From contig OY720350.1 of the NCBI GenBank assembly GCA_963082975.1, forward strand, positions 13,920,910 through 13,984,909: a DNA stretch of 64,000 nt, in the 5' to 3' direction. Within the stretch, counting starts at the first letter, position 1, and every line of letters starts with the position of its first letter. Below, in pieces: positions 1 to 13,010 of this stretch. A program made the position numbers and the translations under genes. The DNA comes from Labia minor. Lineage: Eukaryota; Arthropoda; Insecta; Dermaptera; Spongiphoridae. The notes beneath the pieces were generated by a model. The model was not told the DNA's origin, ran no database searches, and was given only the letters and a program-made list of their open reading frames with translations.

Positions 1-256
1 ATCCTCAAAAACAAGTTTTTCTCTTTTGTTCACTTTTTCTCGACTTTTTTCTCACACATGTTTGGAGATGCATAGAGATCGTGCAATCCCTCCATATAAG
101 TCTTCGTCATTCCTTCTTTGATCTGTAAATCCTCAAAAACAAGTTTTTCTCTTTTGTTCACTTTTTCTCGACTTTTTTCTCACACATGTTTGGAGATGCA
201 TAGAGATCGTGCCTTCCCTCCTTATAAGTCTTCATCCTTCCTTCTTTGATCTGTAA
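1..256. repeat. Tandem duplication, period about 128 bp
   Basis: The unit beginning ATCCTCAAAAACAAG at base 1 restarts at base 129 and runs almost unchanged to about 256. Differences are few (for example GTGCAATCCC versus GTGCCTTCCC), so the duplication is fairly recent. The first unit starts at the window edge, so more copies may lie to the left. The 3' part of the unit is the minus-strand LINE relic described next. Confidence 0.85.
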
Positions 257-420
257 ATACTAAGAATTCTATTTTCGCATATAAACTAATCTATATTCCT
301 CTTCTAAGATCATAGACCATGCCTCAAATCCATATAATACAGCCGCCAAAACAATTTTTTTATATATTTCATTTTTTATATCGTTGAATAATAATTTTAA
401 CGAAATAATACCAATAAGTA
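185..420 (-). pseudogene. Degraded non-LTR retrotransposon ORF2 fragment
   Basis: The minus strand is collinear with the LINE at 40160-40824. Shared landmarks are the stretch reading GGAGATGCATAGA on the plus strand and the segment ATCATAGACCATGCCTCAAA followed by CCATATAATACA, which is the YGFEAW-type block downstream of the reverse-transcriptase domain. Frames are broken by AT-rich decay. It is a second, older insertion of the same LINE family, and part of it was later tandemly duplicated (1-256). Family assignment rests on alignment by eye to the better copy. Confidence 0.6.
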
Positions 421-3400
421 TATATTTATGAATTGTAAGCAAAAGGTAGAGACATGAATAAATAATTATATCTCTCTGTTTAATTGCTACTATTAAAATT
501 TATATAAATAATATTTTTTTTCAGTAAAAGGGGCGATAGGCCAACTAAGGTTATTCTTCTTTTAGATTAAATAATAATTTATTTTTGCTTGATTATTATT
601 TATTAATAAATATAATATTAAGAATTTTTACATAATCATAATCTCAATGAATTGATTGGGATTGATTGACAAGAAATTAATTAATAGAGAAACCAAATGT
701 GGGAAATTGGCTAGCTGTATGATAAGGATAAAATTTGAATGGATATGGATATTTGAAGAATTGATGTTGTTCCAGGATCTATAACTTTCGATTTCATTTC
801 AACCTTATAGAAATAAGTAGAAACAATATTAGATACAAATTATTATTATTAGTTCAATTTTGATTTTCATTCCTGTTTAAGATAATAAATATTATGTATT
901 TGATCAAAAGGACAATTTCTGCCATCTATGGGTGAATAGATTAACTATCTCTACACATTATTCAAGTTATTCATTTTAAATTAAAATTTTTCAAATAAAT
1001 AAGTGATATTTAAATTTAAAACCTAATATAAACATCTAATTGATGTTGTCAGAGATTTTTATATTATGTATTTAAATTATTATAATTTCACACTATTTAA
1101 ATTAAAAATATTTTTTTCACTTCAAATTAAATTTAGGGAAAAAAACATAAGAAAATTCTAAAATTAAATAATCACAATTGAGCAAAAGTTTAATATCCTG
1201 AATTAATAAAATAAAAAAATGTATAGTGTTTGTATAAATATATATATATATATATATAAAATGTTTGTTTAGATTTTAATGAAGGTTTTGATTATGAAAA
1301 TGTAATTCTAAGTTGTTTTAACGTATATTAGTGTGATTCGAATCAAAGCGCAGATTGAACTTTTATTATACCTACCTAAGAATATTTGATTTAAATGCTA
1401 TTACTTATTCAAGTGAAATATTAAATGTATGAATACTCAAAAATAATTATTTAATATCTTCTCAAATTTCAAATGCCCATTATATGCTTTGGCAAGGATT
1501 TTGTGTATATATTGTGTTGTTTGTATAATATATTAGAGAATACAAATATTCAGTTTTCTGACGGACTGAAAATTTCTTGATAGATTTAGATTATATTTTT
1601 ACTATTTTATTTATTTATTTATAATTTCTATATATATATATTTATTTATTTAATTAGTAGGTTAATTATTTATTCTAATTAATGGTAAACACTTCACAGT
1701 TCCTCAATTAACGACTTATTTAATAATTATTGTGTATTTAATTATTCATTCTATTTATAGCCAATATTACGATCTTGCTTATTATTTATTCATTTATTGG
1801 GGATGAAAATGGAAGGAAAAATAAATTCTCAACTGTGTCAACTAACAGAAGAGAGTGTAGCCTGAATTAATGAAATAAGGTGAAAATTAATGATTAAGTA
1901 AAGATGGAACAAATGATCTTTTTTGTTGAATTCTTCAGAGCTCCCAAATAATAAAAATATAAAATTGAAATCTAAATAATTATAGGAGAATAATTTATTT
2001 TTATTTATTTTTATATACAGTTTATGGATTAACGGAAAGCAGAAATAAAATTGTAATCAAGTATAATTTGATGTTTTTTATTAATTTATTCTAATTTGTA
2101 AAAAAAATTAACCCCTGTGACATAGACAACCAAATAAGCAGCACTGCTTTTCATAAATCTAACCTGATTTTTATAGGGGCATTTATAAAAAAATATGCTA
2201 TATAATTTATATATTTATGTAAATGTGTCAATTTAAATAAATTCAAAATTAAAGTTATTTCTTCTTGACTTATGAATTAAAATTGAAAACAAAAAATAAA
2301 ACTATAAAATAATGAAATAATACAATTACAATGAAATTAAATTTTAATTATTATAATACTATTGTTAGAGATTTATTTTATACGAGTATTTGAATATATA
2401 AAACAATAAATATTTGAAAAAAGTAGTTATATTTTATAAGCTCAATATATGTTTATAAATTTTAAAGATTAAAACTTCTTAATCTAATATATATAATTAA
2501 ATACGAATTTAATATTTTTTTATAAAACTGAAAGGAATAAATAATAATTAGTAATAATAAATATATTCCATATACCTAGTAGCCTAGAAAAAAAAAAATA
2601 ATAATTTAATAAATTTGAAAGGAAAATTAAAAAGATTTTGAAAAGAAAAGTAAAATATGATAAAACATTCAATTTCATGCAAGGAAATTGGTATAATTTA
2701 TTTAGTAACTATATTTGTAAAAAGTAAATTATAATATATTTTAGACAGGATATGGCAAATTAATATTAAAAATGAATGTCAATGTTATATTTGGATATCA
2801 ATTTTGTTGATCATCACCATAACTCATAGAATAAGTCAACCATCTAGTCTAATTATTTGTTTCCCGTTAGTGAAAGTATCTGAAAAAAAAATCAAAACAA
2901 AACAATACAATAGAAGAAAATTTCTTTTCTTTATATTTAAACATTATTTTAGTTTTTCTTTTAAAAAAAATATAAAAAATTTAAATTTAATTTAATTTTA
3001 TTATAAATATTGGACTGTTTGTTAACTTTGATATAAAATTGATAAGATGCAAAAAATTTGAAAGTGCTGTTGAATGTTTATTGTTTTGTAATGATTAACA
3101 CAGTAGAATCTTACAAAATATTAGTCATGCATACATTTTTATTAATTTTTTTATTGTTCGTTTAATCAATATATGAACATAACATTTATAAATGTAATAA
3201 TAATGAAAAAAGTTTTTGTCAGAATTTAAAAATTTTAAAATATTTTCACGTTTCATGACAACTGAATGCCCAAATCCAATAGTGACTTTAGAATATTTCA
3301 TGTTTTCACTTTAATTAATTTAATAAAATATTTAGATTATATTTATTAAATTATTTTTTATATTTTTAAATTTTTCTTATTTTATTTAAATATTTCTTCT

Positions 3401-4230
3401 TTTTTACTTAAAAATGAAGGGTACAAATTTTATTTATGTATAATAAAAAAAAAAAACAGAAATAATTTTTTTGTAGTGAAGATATTTTTGTCTTAATAAA
3501 ATTTGATAAAAATGTTTTAAATCAAAATCATTATATTCTATTATAATTTATTAAAAAGCTTCTTATTTTATTTATTATGATTAATAAATTATTTTTTGGG
3601 ATGTAATATTAACAAATAATAATATTAAATTGTATTTAAATTTAAAAATTAGAATATTGTGTTCAAATAAAATAGAAAATTTTTGAAAATCAATTTACAA
3701 TTAAATTCAGAAATATGAGTTCAATGATAATACTTTAAAATTTGATTATTTAATTATAATATTAAAATTTATGTATTATTTAATTATTATTATTTCTAAT
3801 AATAATACCAATGTAGATAGTATCAGTTATCACACCCATTGTTCTCCTATCTATGCTACATTTATTAATTTTTTTTTACATATTTTCTTTAATACTTGTA
3901 AGTGATATATGATTGATTATAATAAATATATTAATTAGCTTTGGGTACATTTAACAATATTAACTAATGAAGTATACAACATTTTTTAATACTAATAAAT
4001 ATGTATATACCATATGAACGGCTCTATAGAATCTTAAAAATTAATTTCAAAAAAGTTAAGGAGAATTAATTAAATTTACTGTAAAAAAATAAAGAATATT
4101 ATCTCAAAAAAATGTAGTAAATAAATTTAAATTTACGTAAGTAAAGATATTAATTGATAGATGAGATAATCTTAGGATCAAAATATTTAGTTAAGAAATC
4201 ATATTCTACGATGTGGTAATTTAATTTCAT
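421..4230. other. AT-rich non-coding stretch, no gene seen
   Basis: Very AT-rich sequence with poly-A/T runs and a (TA)n tract near 1239-1257. The only open frames are short and low in complexity. I see no splice-bounded coding patch, RNA gene or recognisable transposon terminus. It may be intron or intergenic. Confidence 0.7.
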
Positions 4231-4555
4231 GATAATGAGTATTGATACTTTGCTTCCGATACCATCGTTTCTTGTACTCGATACTTTAACTTCCGATACT
4301 AATACAGCATCGATTTTGGTATCGAAAAAAGTATCGAATGGTACTCAGCACACCTAGCAGCGTACTTTTTTCAAAATTTTTTCAATTTGGTTCTAAAAAA
4401 AGGTCAAACGTTTTCTGTACTAAGCTTTTTTCTGATACCGATATTTTGGTGTATCGATACTTTTGAGTCCGATACTATCGAAGAATCGATATTTAGCCTT
4501 TCAATACCTACCGATACTAAGAATCGATACTTAGCTTTCGATATCGTGCCCCTAG
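4231..4555 (+). repeat. TATCGATAC-rich repeat, copy 1
   Basis: About 325 bp full of GTATCGATAC-like words in both orientations, for example ATTGATACTTTGCTTCCGAT near 4231 and ATCGATACTTAGCTTTCGAT near 4523. A central AT-rich core reads TTTTTTCAATTTGGTTCTAA. A second copy lies inverted at 12697-13005. The open frame across it is an accident of repeat composition. The core resembles those in hAT-like MITEs here, so a non-autonomous DNA transposon is the best guess. Confidence 0.6.
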
Positions 4556-6450
4556 ATATATTATCAATACCAAGTATTCATTCATTTTGGATATTTGCAT
4601 TTTTTATTTAAATCATAAAACATTTAATGCTAATATCAGTAATATAATTCTTATTAATTAATTTTATATAAAGAAATAAAATTGAAAAATGAAATTACAA
4701 AGAAAACAAAATAATAAACATTTCAAAGAAACTTAAAAAAATAAAATTAGTTTTCTTGTGATTTTGTTATACTAAATGAATAGTAGGTATTTTGATTAAA
4801 AAAAATATGTATATGTAAATATATATATATATATATATATTAAGGATAAATATAACAAATTTATTAGTTCCTTACAATAAGTATAATATGATGAATGTGC
4901 AAATAAAATTTCTCTTTAATCAATACATTATATTTAATTTATTAAATTTTCTTGTTTATCTTAAAGTTTAATATTTCATTTTCTCATTATTTTTTCTTTT
5001 TTTTTTATTTCTGGTAGACTATATTGATTTTGACTGTTCTCAGCTATTTGTCGATAAGATTGTTTGAATTTTAACTCGAATAGCTACGATAAATCAAATA
5101 AATGGAAAAATGTATTCAATATTTAAAAATGACACGTTAACCAATGAATGTGGTATGTTTAAATTAATATAATAAGTAATTTCAAGTAAAATTCTCTCTT
5201 TTTATTTAAATAATTTATTTAGTTAAAAGTTATAATTGATTCTTATGAGATAGAAATCTAATACTTATTTTTTTTTTATTAATTTTGATATGCTGAATTT
5301 AATTAATTTAATTTATTTTGTTTTATAATTCTTTAAATTTATGTCATAATAGTATTATTTATAAAATATTAATTAATGTGTATAAAAAAAATGTCGGAAA
5401 TAAGTCTCCGACAATTTCGACCATGACCATGGTTTTAAGGTATTCTTATTATTTAATAGAACTTGATGAATTTGCAAACCTATCTTTAAAATAATTGTCA
5501 AGGTCTTATCCTGGTAAAAATGACATTGCGGTTCTAGCAAACACTGACCTCTTTTAATACTCAATAACATTCTTTTCTATATATTCAGCTAAATTGGTAA
5601 AAGTATAAAGCTGCTATATAGTATGTAAATAATACATTTAAAATTTAATTAAAATATTAAATAAAAAGATGTTATTTTTTTCATTTACATAAAATATTTA
5701 TTTCTATAGATATTTTAGAAAACCGTTAATATTATTATTATTATTCCCAACAAAAATCTTACGAGTAAAATATTCATTTATCAATTTTTTTATTATTTAT
5801 TATATTAATCATTAAAAAGAAATTAAAAATTTTATTTGACAAGATAAATAATTATATTTTATTAGTGAATTCTCTTTTTATAATAACATTTCTTTTTCTT
5901 GAATATTTAAAAAACTAAAATTTTTTTTTTTTTTATTAAATTTCGTTTAAATATATAAATAATGATCATTACTGTCCTATATTACATCCATTTAGTGATA
6001 TTATTATAGAAAAGAAGAAAATAAAGTTCAGTTTTATTTAAAAAAAAAAAAATTTTATTTAATAGGATGGTTACATGGAATGTTTTTTCTTTGTTAAATA
6101 AAGGCTCCGTTGCCAGGTTTGAATTTAGGCCAATATTGACAAAAACCAAGGCAAATAATGATCTCCTCATCTTATATGACAAAGAACTACTTTTAAGAAC
6201 TTGAGAAAAATATGAGCTGTGACCAGGCACAGAAATAAATTAATTTCCGAACAACATTATATACCGTATATATATATATATATATAAAGTATCAAACAAA
6301 AAAATATTTTTAAAACTTGTATTAAAATGACTAAATTATATTATCTTAGTTTTTATTTTTAGTTTAATTAATCAATTAATTATCACTACTATATTTTAAG
6401 TGAAATATTTTCTGACAATGAATATAAAATTAATACTTTGTAAACTACGA
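4556..6450. other. AT-rich non-coding stretch, no gene seen
   Basis: Holds (TA)n near 4819-4840 and 6271-6286 and long A/T runs. A slightly less AT-rich patch at 5392-5570 has a 65-codon minus-strand frame without recognisable motifs. I cannot support a gene. Confidence 0.6.
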
Positions 6451-6688
6451 CACCAAAAGTTGATGAATTCAAGCTACTAATGCATTAAGTAAATGTACCC
6501 AATTTTATCCAAAGCCGTTGAGCCGTTCAAGCTATACACTTCTATACGGACACACAATGGACAGACGGACAGACATCATGGCAAAAATATTTTTTTCTGT
6601 TATCAAATGATTCGTGGAGATATGTAAAAATATCCACATGTGAAATTTGGTGTGTAAACAATACCTGCCCTTCCTATCGTCGGTCGGT
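6451..6688 (-). mobile_element. HLE-B element, truncated (Helentron-like MITE)
   Basis: Left-end half of family HLE-B in reverse orientation, ending in the inverted ACCGACCGACG motif (CGTCGGTCGGT, plus strand, to 6688) followed by AAAAAG. It keeps the GACGGACAGACATCATG minisatellite zone and the block GTGAAATTTGGTGTG. The right half, with subterminal repeat and hairpin, is missing. Substitutions are more numerous than in the 41.3-kb copy, so it is probably older. Confidence 0.8.
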
Positions 6689-7058
6689 AAAAAGAATTTA
6701 ACAAAAAAAAATTAATATAAGAAAAAAAAAAAAGAAAATAAATATGGATTGATGAACAATTTATTCAAAAACAACGATTTCAAATAAAAATTTATTTTTG
6801 TTTTATGTAAAAATGTGAAATTTTGAAACTTAATTATGAAGAGATTGGGATAGAATTAGTTAATATGTCTTGCGGGTTGCGTTCTGTAAGGTGCTACTAA
6901 CATTTGGACTCATTCAATCCATCTTTTGTTATCAATGAATTGAGATGGAATAACAAATAAGGCAATCACTTCACTTAATAAATACCACAAACTGAAATGG
7001 AAAAAATGATATTGATAATTCTAACTAAACTCTAAATTTAGTAAGGGGTAAGAAAATA

Positions 7059-7353
7059 GGAGGCAGCTAGCCGAGTGTGTAGCGTAGCAATTTTCTATGC
7101 AAGAAGTCGACGTTCGATTCCAACTAAGAATAAATTTTTCTAATAAAATTCAATTTAACATCAGCTGCCTCCAGCTCCACGAACTATCAGTTCCTGGTTC
7201 TATACATGCGGAAGACAACGGGAAACCACCGCATTAACATCCCCAAGAAAAATCTTCATGGCTGGGCAGCTTCTAAGGCTATCCTAGTCATGATGATAAC
7301 CAAACTCCAAAAGGGAGACGGCACCTTAAGAAGAAGAAGAAGAAGAAGAAGAA
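7059..7353 (+). mobile_element. tRNA-derived SINE with (AAG)n tail
   Basis: The head looks like a tRNA gene with RNA polymerase III promoter boxes: an A-box-like TAGCCGAGTGTGT near 7068 and a B-box GTTCGATTCC near 7111. A body unrelated to tRNA follows, then (AAG)n at about 7328-7353 as a tail. This layout is that of a tRNA SINE mobilised by a non-LTR retrotransposon. No second copy occurs here. The 62-codon frame over the body is incidental. Confidence 0.75.
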
Positions 7354-8582
7354 AACAATATAATATTTTTTTTCATATTATAAACTTAAATTAATTTTTT
7401 GGTTTTAATAAATATATTTAATTTCAATAGAATTGATAATAAGTAAAATATTAGATAAATTTGATGATCTTTCAATCATGATCATCTTTTCTTAAATATT
7501 TTATTATACGATTTATTTTTTATTATTACGAATATACCTATAGTATTTCTATTTTAATGTATTACAACAATTTCTTCACTCTCTTTTCCATTAAGGGAGA
7601 GAATTCAGTTATGTTTTTTTTTCATTCACTTCCATCTATCAGCATTGACAAATCTATAATTAAACATTAACGGTAATATTTAACTGTATTCCATCTATCC
7701 AACTTAAACTATGTTTTTATTTTCATTATTTAATAATTTAAATAAATTAATTACTATTTAATATATAAGCATAAAAGAGGAATCCAAACATTATTAATTC
7801 AATGACAAAAAAACATTAATAATAAAAATTCAAAATAAATAATTGGTTCATTAAAATTCAAGCAGAGCAGTATGAATATGTATTTATTTATTTTTTATTT
7901 TTGTGGAAAGAAATTATGTGGTAATGACCTTTCCGTGTAGCTGAAAAGATTATAATAGTACAATTGAATAATGTTGAATGTTGTTTGTTGACATGACAAC
8001 TGATCATTTTATTTTTGAAAATTACACGAGAAAAGATTATATTTATTTATTGTTTTTTTTATATCTATATTCATTGTATTTATAATAAATAGGGCATAGG
8101 GATCTTGAGGACTTGAGAAAAAGATATTAAAGAATGATCTTTTTTTCTTTATTACAAAAGAAATTGCAATGGTTTTATTATACTCGTACTTCTTTTTGGA
8201 TTTTAAATGATAATTTTTCATAAAAAATTTGACAATATTTTAAGTAATATTTAGATTTTTTTTTTTTTGACACTTTTGAAAATTCAAAATAACTATAGAA
8301 AAATTTATTTCATAAAAAACAATTTATTATTTACTTATTAAACTACAATTTAATTTAATGAATTGTTATAAAAAAATTAATTAATTAATTAACAAATAGT
8401 TTTTTTCCAAGTCTTAATTATTTTTGTTTTTATTAAAAGATAATAATTAATTTTAATATTGTATTAGAAAAATAAACAAAAACATCTAGATTAAAAATTT
8501 CAATTATTAATCTATTACTGGGATTATTTAATGTTTAAGATGATAACTTCAATATGATAAATATTAGGAATTTGAATATTTT

Positions 8583-8628
<46 letters not shown>

Positions 8629-9111
8629 AAAAGATTAAATATTGTTTAACTAAAATAAAAGATAATTGATAGTAAGGTAAGGAAACCTTTTTAAATTTTA
8701 TTAGTATAAATACAAAAAAAAAAAATGAAAAATATTTATTAAATTAAATTATTTTTCACATAAAATTTGTATTCATTATAATATATATGATTTTTTTCCG
8801 AGTTAAAAAAATATTTAACATGGGAATTGAAACTGGCATAACTCCAAACAATTATAACAATAAAGACATGAGAAACATTTTAATATTTGATTTGTATTAA
8901 CGGGAAAACTGTTCCGAATTTAGAAAACTTTTGGAAAATATAATTGGAAATATATTTTAGGCTAGGAGTTGGAAAGGGGGGGGGGGAGGGAGATTCAGAC
9001 CACCCTTTCTTCAACTCAAGAAACTGACAGCCCATACTGTATAATTGAAGAATCTGGAATTTTTTCTTTCATATTTATTTAACAAATTATTTTATTTAAA
9101 AATAAAATTAA
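7354..9111. other. AT-rich stretch with long (TA)n
   Basis: Contains a (TA)n run at about 8587-8622, a run of ten G at about 8978-8987, and otherwise AT-rich sequence. A 70-codon minus frame at 8009-8221 is Lys/Ile/Phe-rich and not convincing as a gene. Confidence 0.65.
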
Positions 9112-9121
9112 ATATTATTAA

Positions 9122-9393
9122 AACGGCGCCATTGGGTGTACGGGTAGCGAATCTGCCTCATAATCACATGGTCCCGGGTTCAAGTCCAAGGGAATTTCCC
9201 TAGCTGGGGTCTATGGGACGGAGTCAACCCAGCCTCCGGGAACAACATTGGGGAAAAGCTACTTGATAGCGCCTCCGATCAAGAAAATCAAGGTAGAGGA
9301 CCCGTTCTACTGATCATAGGACACCTCATTGATATAACCGACTTCATAGGCGTTGTCCTTGCGTAGGACGTACAAAGTCAGAGGTTTTTTTTT
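9122..9393 (+). mobile_element. tRNA-Met-like SINE, copy 1, with target duplication
   Basis: The head GGCGCCATTGGGTGTACGGG, a CTCATAATC segment matching the anticodon arm of elongator tRNA-Met (CAT), and the B-box GGTTCAAGTCC indicate a tRNA-derived SINE. The body ends with GTACAAAGTCAGAGG and a T-run. A 10-bp direct repeat ATATTATTAA flanks it at 9112-9121 and 9394-9403, which fits target-primed insertion. Two more copies lie reversed at 26949-27236 and 60033-60311. The B-box is intact. Confidence 0.88.
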
Positions 9394-9715
9394 ATATTAT
9401 TAATATTTGCTATTAACTTTATACTTTACCTTATCAAATTAGCAATAGAGTATAAATTCTATTATTTTTCTTTGATTATTTTATGATTTCTTGTCATTGT
9501 TCAATAGAATGTGTAAAATAAAAATTATCATATGGATATAAAAATTAATATGAAGAATCGATAACTCGATGTCTTAAATATTTGACTCAAACATAAAAAG
9601 ATAATTTTAAGATAAAAGGTTTTGTTCATTGAACTTTTTACCTAAAAAGGAGATGGATATCTATCGATACCCGGTGATTATATGTTAAAGTATCAGTTCA
9701 AGAGGTTTTATATAC

Positions 9716-9748
<33 letters not shown>

Positions 9749-9797
9749 GAAAGAAAGAGAGAGAGAGAGAGAAAGAAAGAAAGAAAGAGAGAGAAAA
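9716..9797. repeat. Compound (TA)n/(GA)n microsatellite
   Basis: (TA)n at about 9720-9744 passes into GAAA/GA repeats up to about 9795. A simple-sequence tract bordering the coding-like island at 9.88-10.11 kb. Confidence 0.9.
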
Positions 9798-9883
9798 AAA
9801 ATGTTTCCTTTGTAATTAAGATACCCGGCACTTTGGGCTGGCAAAATTCGATCCTTTAGTGAAGAAATTAGCAGTGCATTTGT

Positions 9884-10111
9884 TCATATTGGACCGCCAT
9901 GTTTATAGCAATGGTAGCTGATGCACCGAAGAAGGGTCCTCCACATTCTTTGTTCCGAGTTGTAATGCAGAAACGTCGTGATGGGCAAGAATCCTCGTAG
10001 CAGGGGTCGCATGACTAGCTCCTGCTCTCCAGCATGTGACAAGAAAATGGCTGCCGCCTCTGGGTTCAGCTCGCGTGCCAGACAGACAAATTCCTCTGGG
10101 GTCCAGGAAAA
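9884..10111 (-). CDS. Candidate coding exon, unknown protein
   Basis: This island is clearly GC-richer than its surroundings. On the minus strand an open frame of 75 codons starts just after a good splice acceptor (nine T, then CCATGAG, ending at 10112) and stops with TGA at 9884-9886. The peptide begins FSWTPEEFVCLARELNPEAA and contains LLRGFLPITTFLHYNS, a balanced, protein-like composition. I recognise no domain. No methionine start fits, so it would be an internal or terminal exon, or the tail of a retroelement ORF. A stop lies in frame just upstream of the acceptor, consistent with an exon boundary. The plus-strand frame over the same bases looks like a shadow. Confidence 0.4.
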   Translation of the reverse strand, partial: FSWTPEEFVCLARELNPEAAAIFLSHAGEQELVMRPLLRGFLPITTFLHYNSEQRMWRTLLRCISYHCYKHGGPI

Positions 10112-10828
10112 CTCATGGAAAAAAAAACATAATCATTTCGGCAATTTTAGTGATAATTGGCCTGTGATAACGACGGAATATCATTGAAGAATTAAACCTG
10201 TTCATAGAGAACATCGATTATCATTTTGATTTTGAAAATGAAGAGAGTGAGAGAGAGAGAGAGAAGAGCCCTTTTAGAACAAGGAAGAATTTATTGTTGG
10301 TTCAATTCAGGTAGCATGCAGCCTGGAGAAGTAAATGCCATTAATAAACATAGACATTTTTAGAATATGGGCGGAGATTTAGACACTAAAGTAAATGAAA
10401 ACATTATTAATTACTAAAAGGGTTGGAACAAATACATTCATTCCCTCCAGGGAGATGATAAAGAATGTTTTAGGGAGGTGAATGAATTCGTTATACTTGG
10501 CTGCAAATTTTCATGATTATATTTAATTATAATCTTTCCAACTTATAATAAACCTGTCTAATTTAAATCAGTGGTGAAGTTCCCATAATTTGTTGAAGTT
10601 CAGTTCAATGATTATAAAATGTTTCAGGAGAAAAAATTGCAATGAGAAAAATTTTTATTTTTTATTTTTTAATTATTAAAAATATTTATTTTGCTTTAAT
10701 CTCTCTTTCTTTAAAATTTTTCTTTGAATCGAAATTTTACATATATATATATATGCAATGGAATATTAAATTAAATAGATTATAATAAAACATTGGAATT
10801 TATCCTATATTTTTGAAGTTTTAAATAA

Positions 10829-11437
10829 ATAAGCTGGAGTGTCTCCACTCGATTAGCTCGCAAATTTGAATTGGATTAAATAACATATATTATATTTCAA
10901 TTAAATTTAATTAATTATAAATTATAAATTAAAATTAATAAATAATATTTATTAAACCAACGCATGTTTAGCTCTTTGTTGATGACACCACGTCACATGT
11001 TAGCGCGTGAGATTAGCAGCGTTAAAAATTAATTCCGGTACTTTCAGCGATTCAATCAAGCTGAAATTCTATATATAGCAGTTTTATACAATCTTTAATC
11101 ATATGAAAAATTATCAAACATATATCTTTATTTTTACGGTCACTTTAGAGGAAAAAAAATCAAAACGTCGTAGGTAATGACCCTCTTTCGATTCAGCTAC
11201 ATTTCTCAAAAGTTGATAGAAAACTACGAATTTTGAATAATGCCCATATACCAAATTTCATTATTTTAGGTAAAACAATTTTTGCGTAATCTTGTCTACA
11301 TTTATACACACATACACACAGACATTTTTTCCAACCTTAGTGAAAATGATTCAGGTACCTTCAAAACGTATAAAAACATCAAAATCTCAACATCGAAAAT
11401 TTTCGTAATCGCAATACTATCTCTTTGGCGAAATAGT
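10829..11437 (-). mobile_element. HLE-A element, near full length
   Basis: Reverse-oriented HLE-A. Its right end (AAGCTGGAGTGTCTCCACTC at 10831) carries the TGGAG-ACA-CTCCA hairpin, and its left end closes with GGCGAAATAGT at 11437, a diverged ACTATCTCGCC. The CA microsatellite (11308-11322) is short. The two overlapping open frames on opposite strands here are incidental to the repeat. Confidence 0.88.
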
Positions 11438-12696
11438 AAAAAGAATAAAAATAGAAAAATATATAAACAAATATTTGTTTTAATTATATGTATATACAAG
11501 ATATACTATAGTATAGATCTATAAATAGTATAATATCTATTAAATAGTGGTTAATTTAAATATAATGTTTTAATAGTGGCGTAGTAAATGGGTAATTTTT
11601 AATGATTTTATTATAAATAAAGAAACTTTGGAGTCAGTTTTGTGGCAAGAATTTTTTATTTATTTAATTATAATATAATTAATATTAATTTTAAATTAAA
11701 ATCATGGAAAGTCATAAAATATTTTTGAATGTCAATCAGAAAGATAAAAGTTATAAATTACTCTTCAGTATTTATTTTGAACAAATTATTTAATTATAAA
11801 ACTACTGGTGAGATTCAATCCCTCATCCTCAAATTCATTGGACTAAAACTACGCAATCATCCTATTATTTTATTGTTATTTTCCCCACTTTTTTTATTTA
11901 TAATAATCTTTCTCTTTATCCTTTCTATTAATTTATTTTATTATACAATATGTATTGAAAATACTTCACTTATAATAAATAATAAATATTATTTATTTAT
12001 CCCAATTACACAAATATTTAAAAAAATTTCAATATTCAGGAAGGTAGACTTTTAGAAAATAATCAATGAACTTATTAAGTAAATATAATTAAAATAAATA
12101 GTTCATATTCAATGTACAAGATTAATTTAAAAATCAATCAATCAATTAAAATTAATAAGAAACATTTTAATAGAAAGCAAAAAAAAAAAAAAAATATCTA
12201 GTTTCATTATTTTCAAGAGGATTTATTATTCTGATTTCATTTAATTATCATTTTATAATTATTTTTAATTTATTAATTAAAATAAATGATTTATGAAAGC
12301 CACCATTAATTAAGATCCACTCATGTGGCACCATCTAAAATCTTAATTTTGAAAAAGGATGATTGATTATTTTAATTTCTAAGTCTGTGTTCTGTCTGAG
12401 TGGTAATAATCCAAGCAATAGAAAATTTTGTTAAATATTTCACAAGATAAAAGGGTTGCATCTTATAGATGAAATGAAGTATCCAAATATAAATTTTCAA
12501 GTTTGAGTATTCTTCGATTTTTTAAAGAATCTGAATTAAATTTTGCGTTACAAATGGAATAAAGTGGCATTCGGCGAGTCTACTTTGTCTCAAAAAAATG
12601 TTTATAAGTTCGATCAAATGTGAAGGTTTTGCTCTCTGTTTTCTTCGATTTCAATGGCATGGTGCATCTTGAGTTTTTGCCAACAAGTCGTACTTG
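11438..12696. other. AT-rich non-coding stretch
   Basis: AT-rich sequence; the 108-codon plus frame at 11729-12055 is almost entirely Ile/Phe/Leu/Asn from AT-rich codons and ends without a recognisable domain. I do not call it a gene. Confidence 0.6.
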
Positions 12697-13005
12697 GGAA
12701 CACGATATCGAAAGGCTAAGTATCGATTCTTCGATAGTATCGAACTCCAAAGTATCGGTATCTGAAAAAAAAGCTTAGTCCAGAAATCGTTTGATCCTTT
12801 TTATTTTAGAACCAAATTGAAATAATTTTGAAAAAAAGTATGCTGCTAGGTGTGTTGAGTAACATTCGATACTTTTTTCGATACCACAGGTATGGGTATC
12901 GATGCTGTACTTGTATCGGATGTTAAAGTATCGAGTACAAGAATCGATGGTATCGGAAGCAAAGTATCGATACTCCGATAGTATCGATGTATCGTTAGTG
13001 TCACT
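12697..13005 (-). repeat. TATCGATAC-rich repeat, copy 2
   Basis: Inverted relative of 4231-4555: it begins CACGATATCGAAAGG, carries the same AT-rich core (AACCAAATTGAA) in reverse, and ends GATAGTATCGATGTATCG. It directly abuts the mariner remnant at 13011, so the mariner's 5' half may have been lost at this junction. Confidence 0.65.
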
Positions 13006-13010
13006 AGTCG

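Noticed and set aside
9978..10187. 69-codon plus-strand ORF at 10 kb
   Set aside because: Shadow of the minus-strand frame, which has a splice acceptor and better composition.
11729..12055. 108-codon plus-strand ORF
   Set aside because: Composed almost only of Ile, Phe, Leu, Asn and Lys from AT-rich codons, with no motif or splice context; chance.
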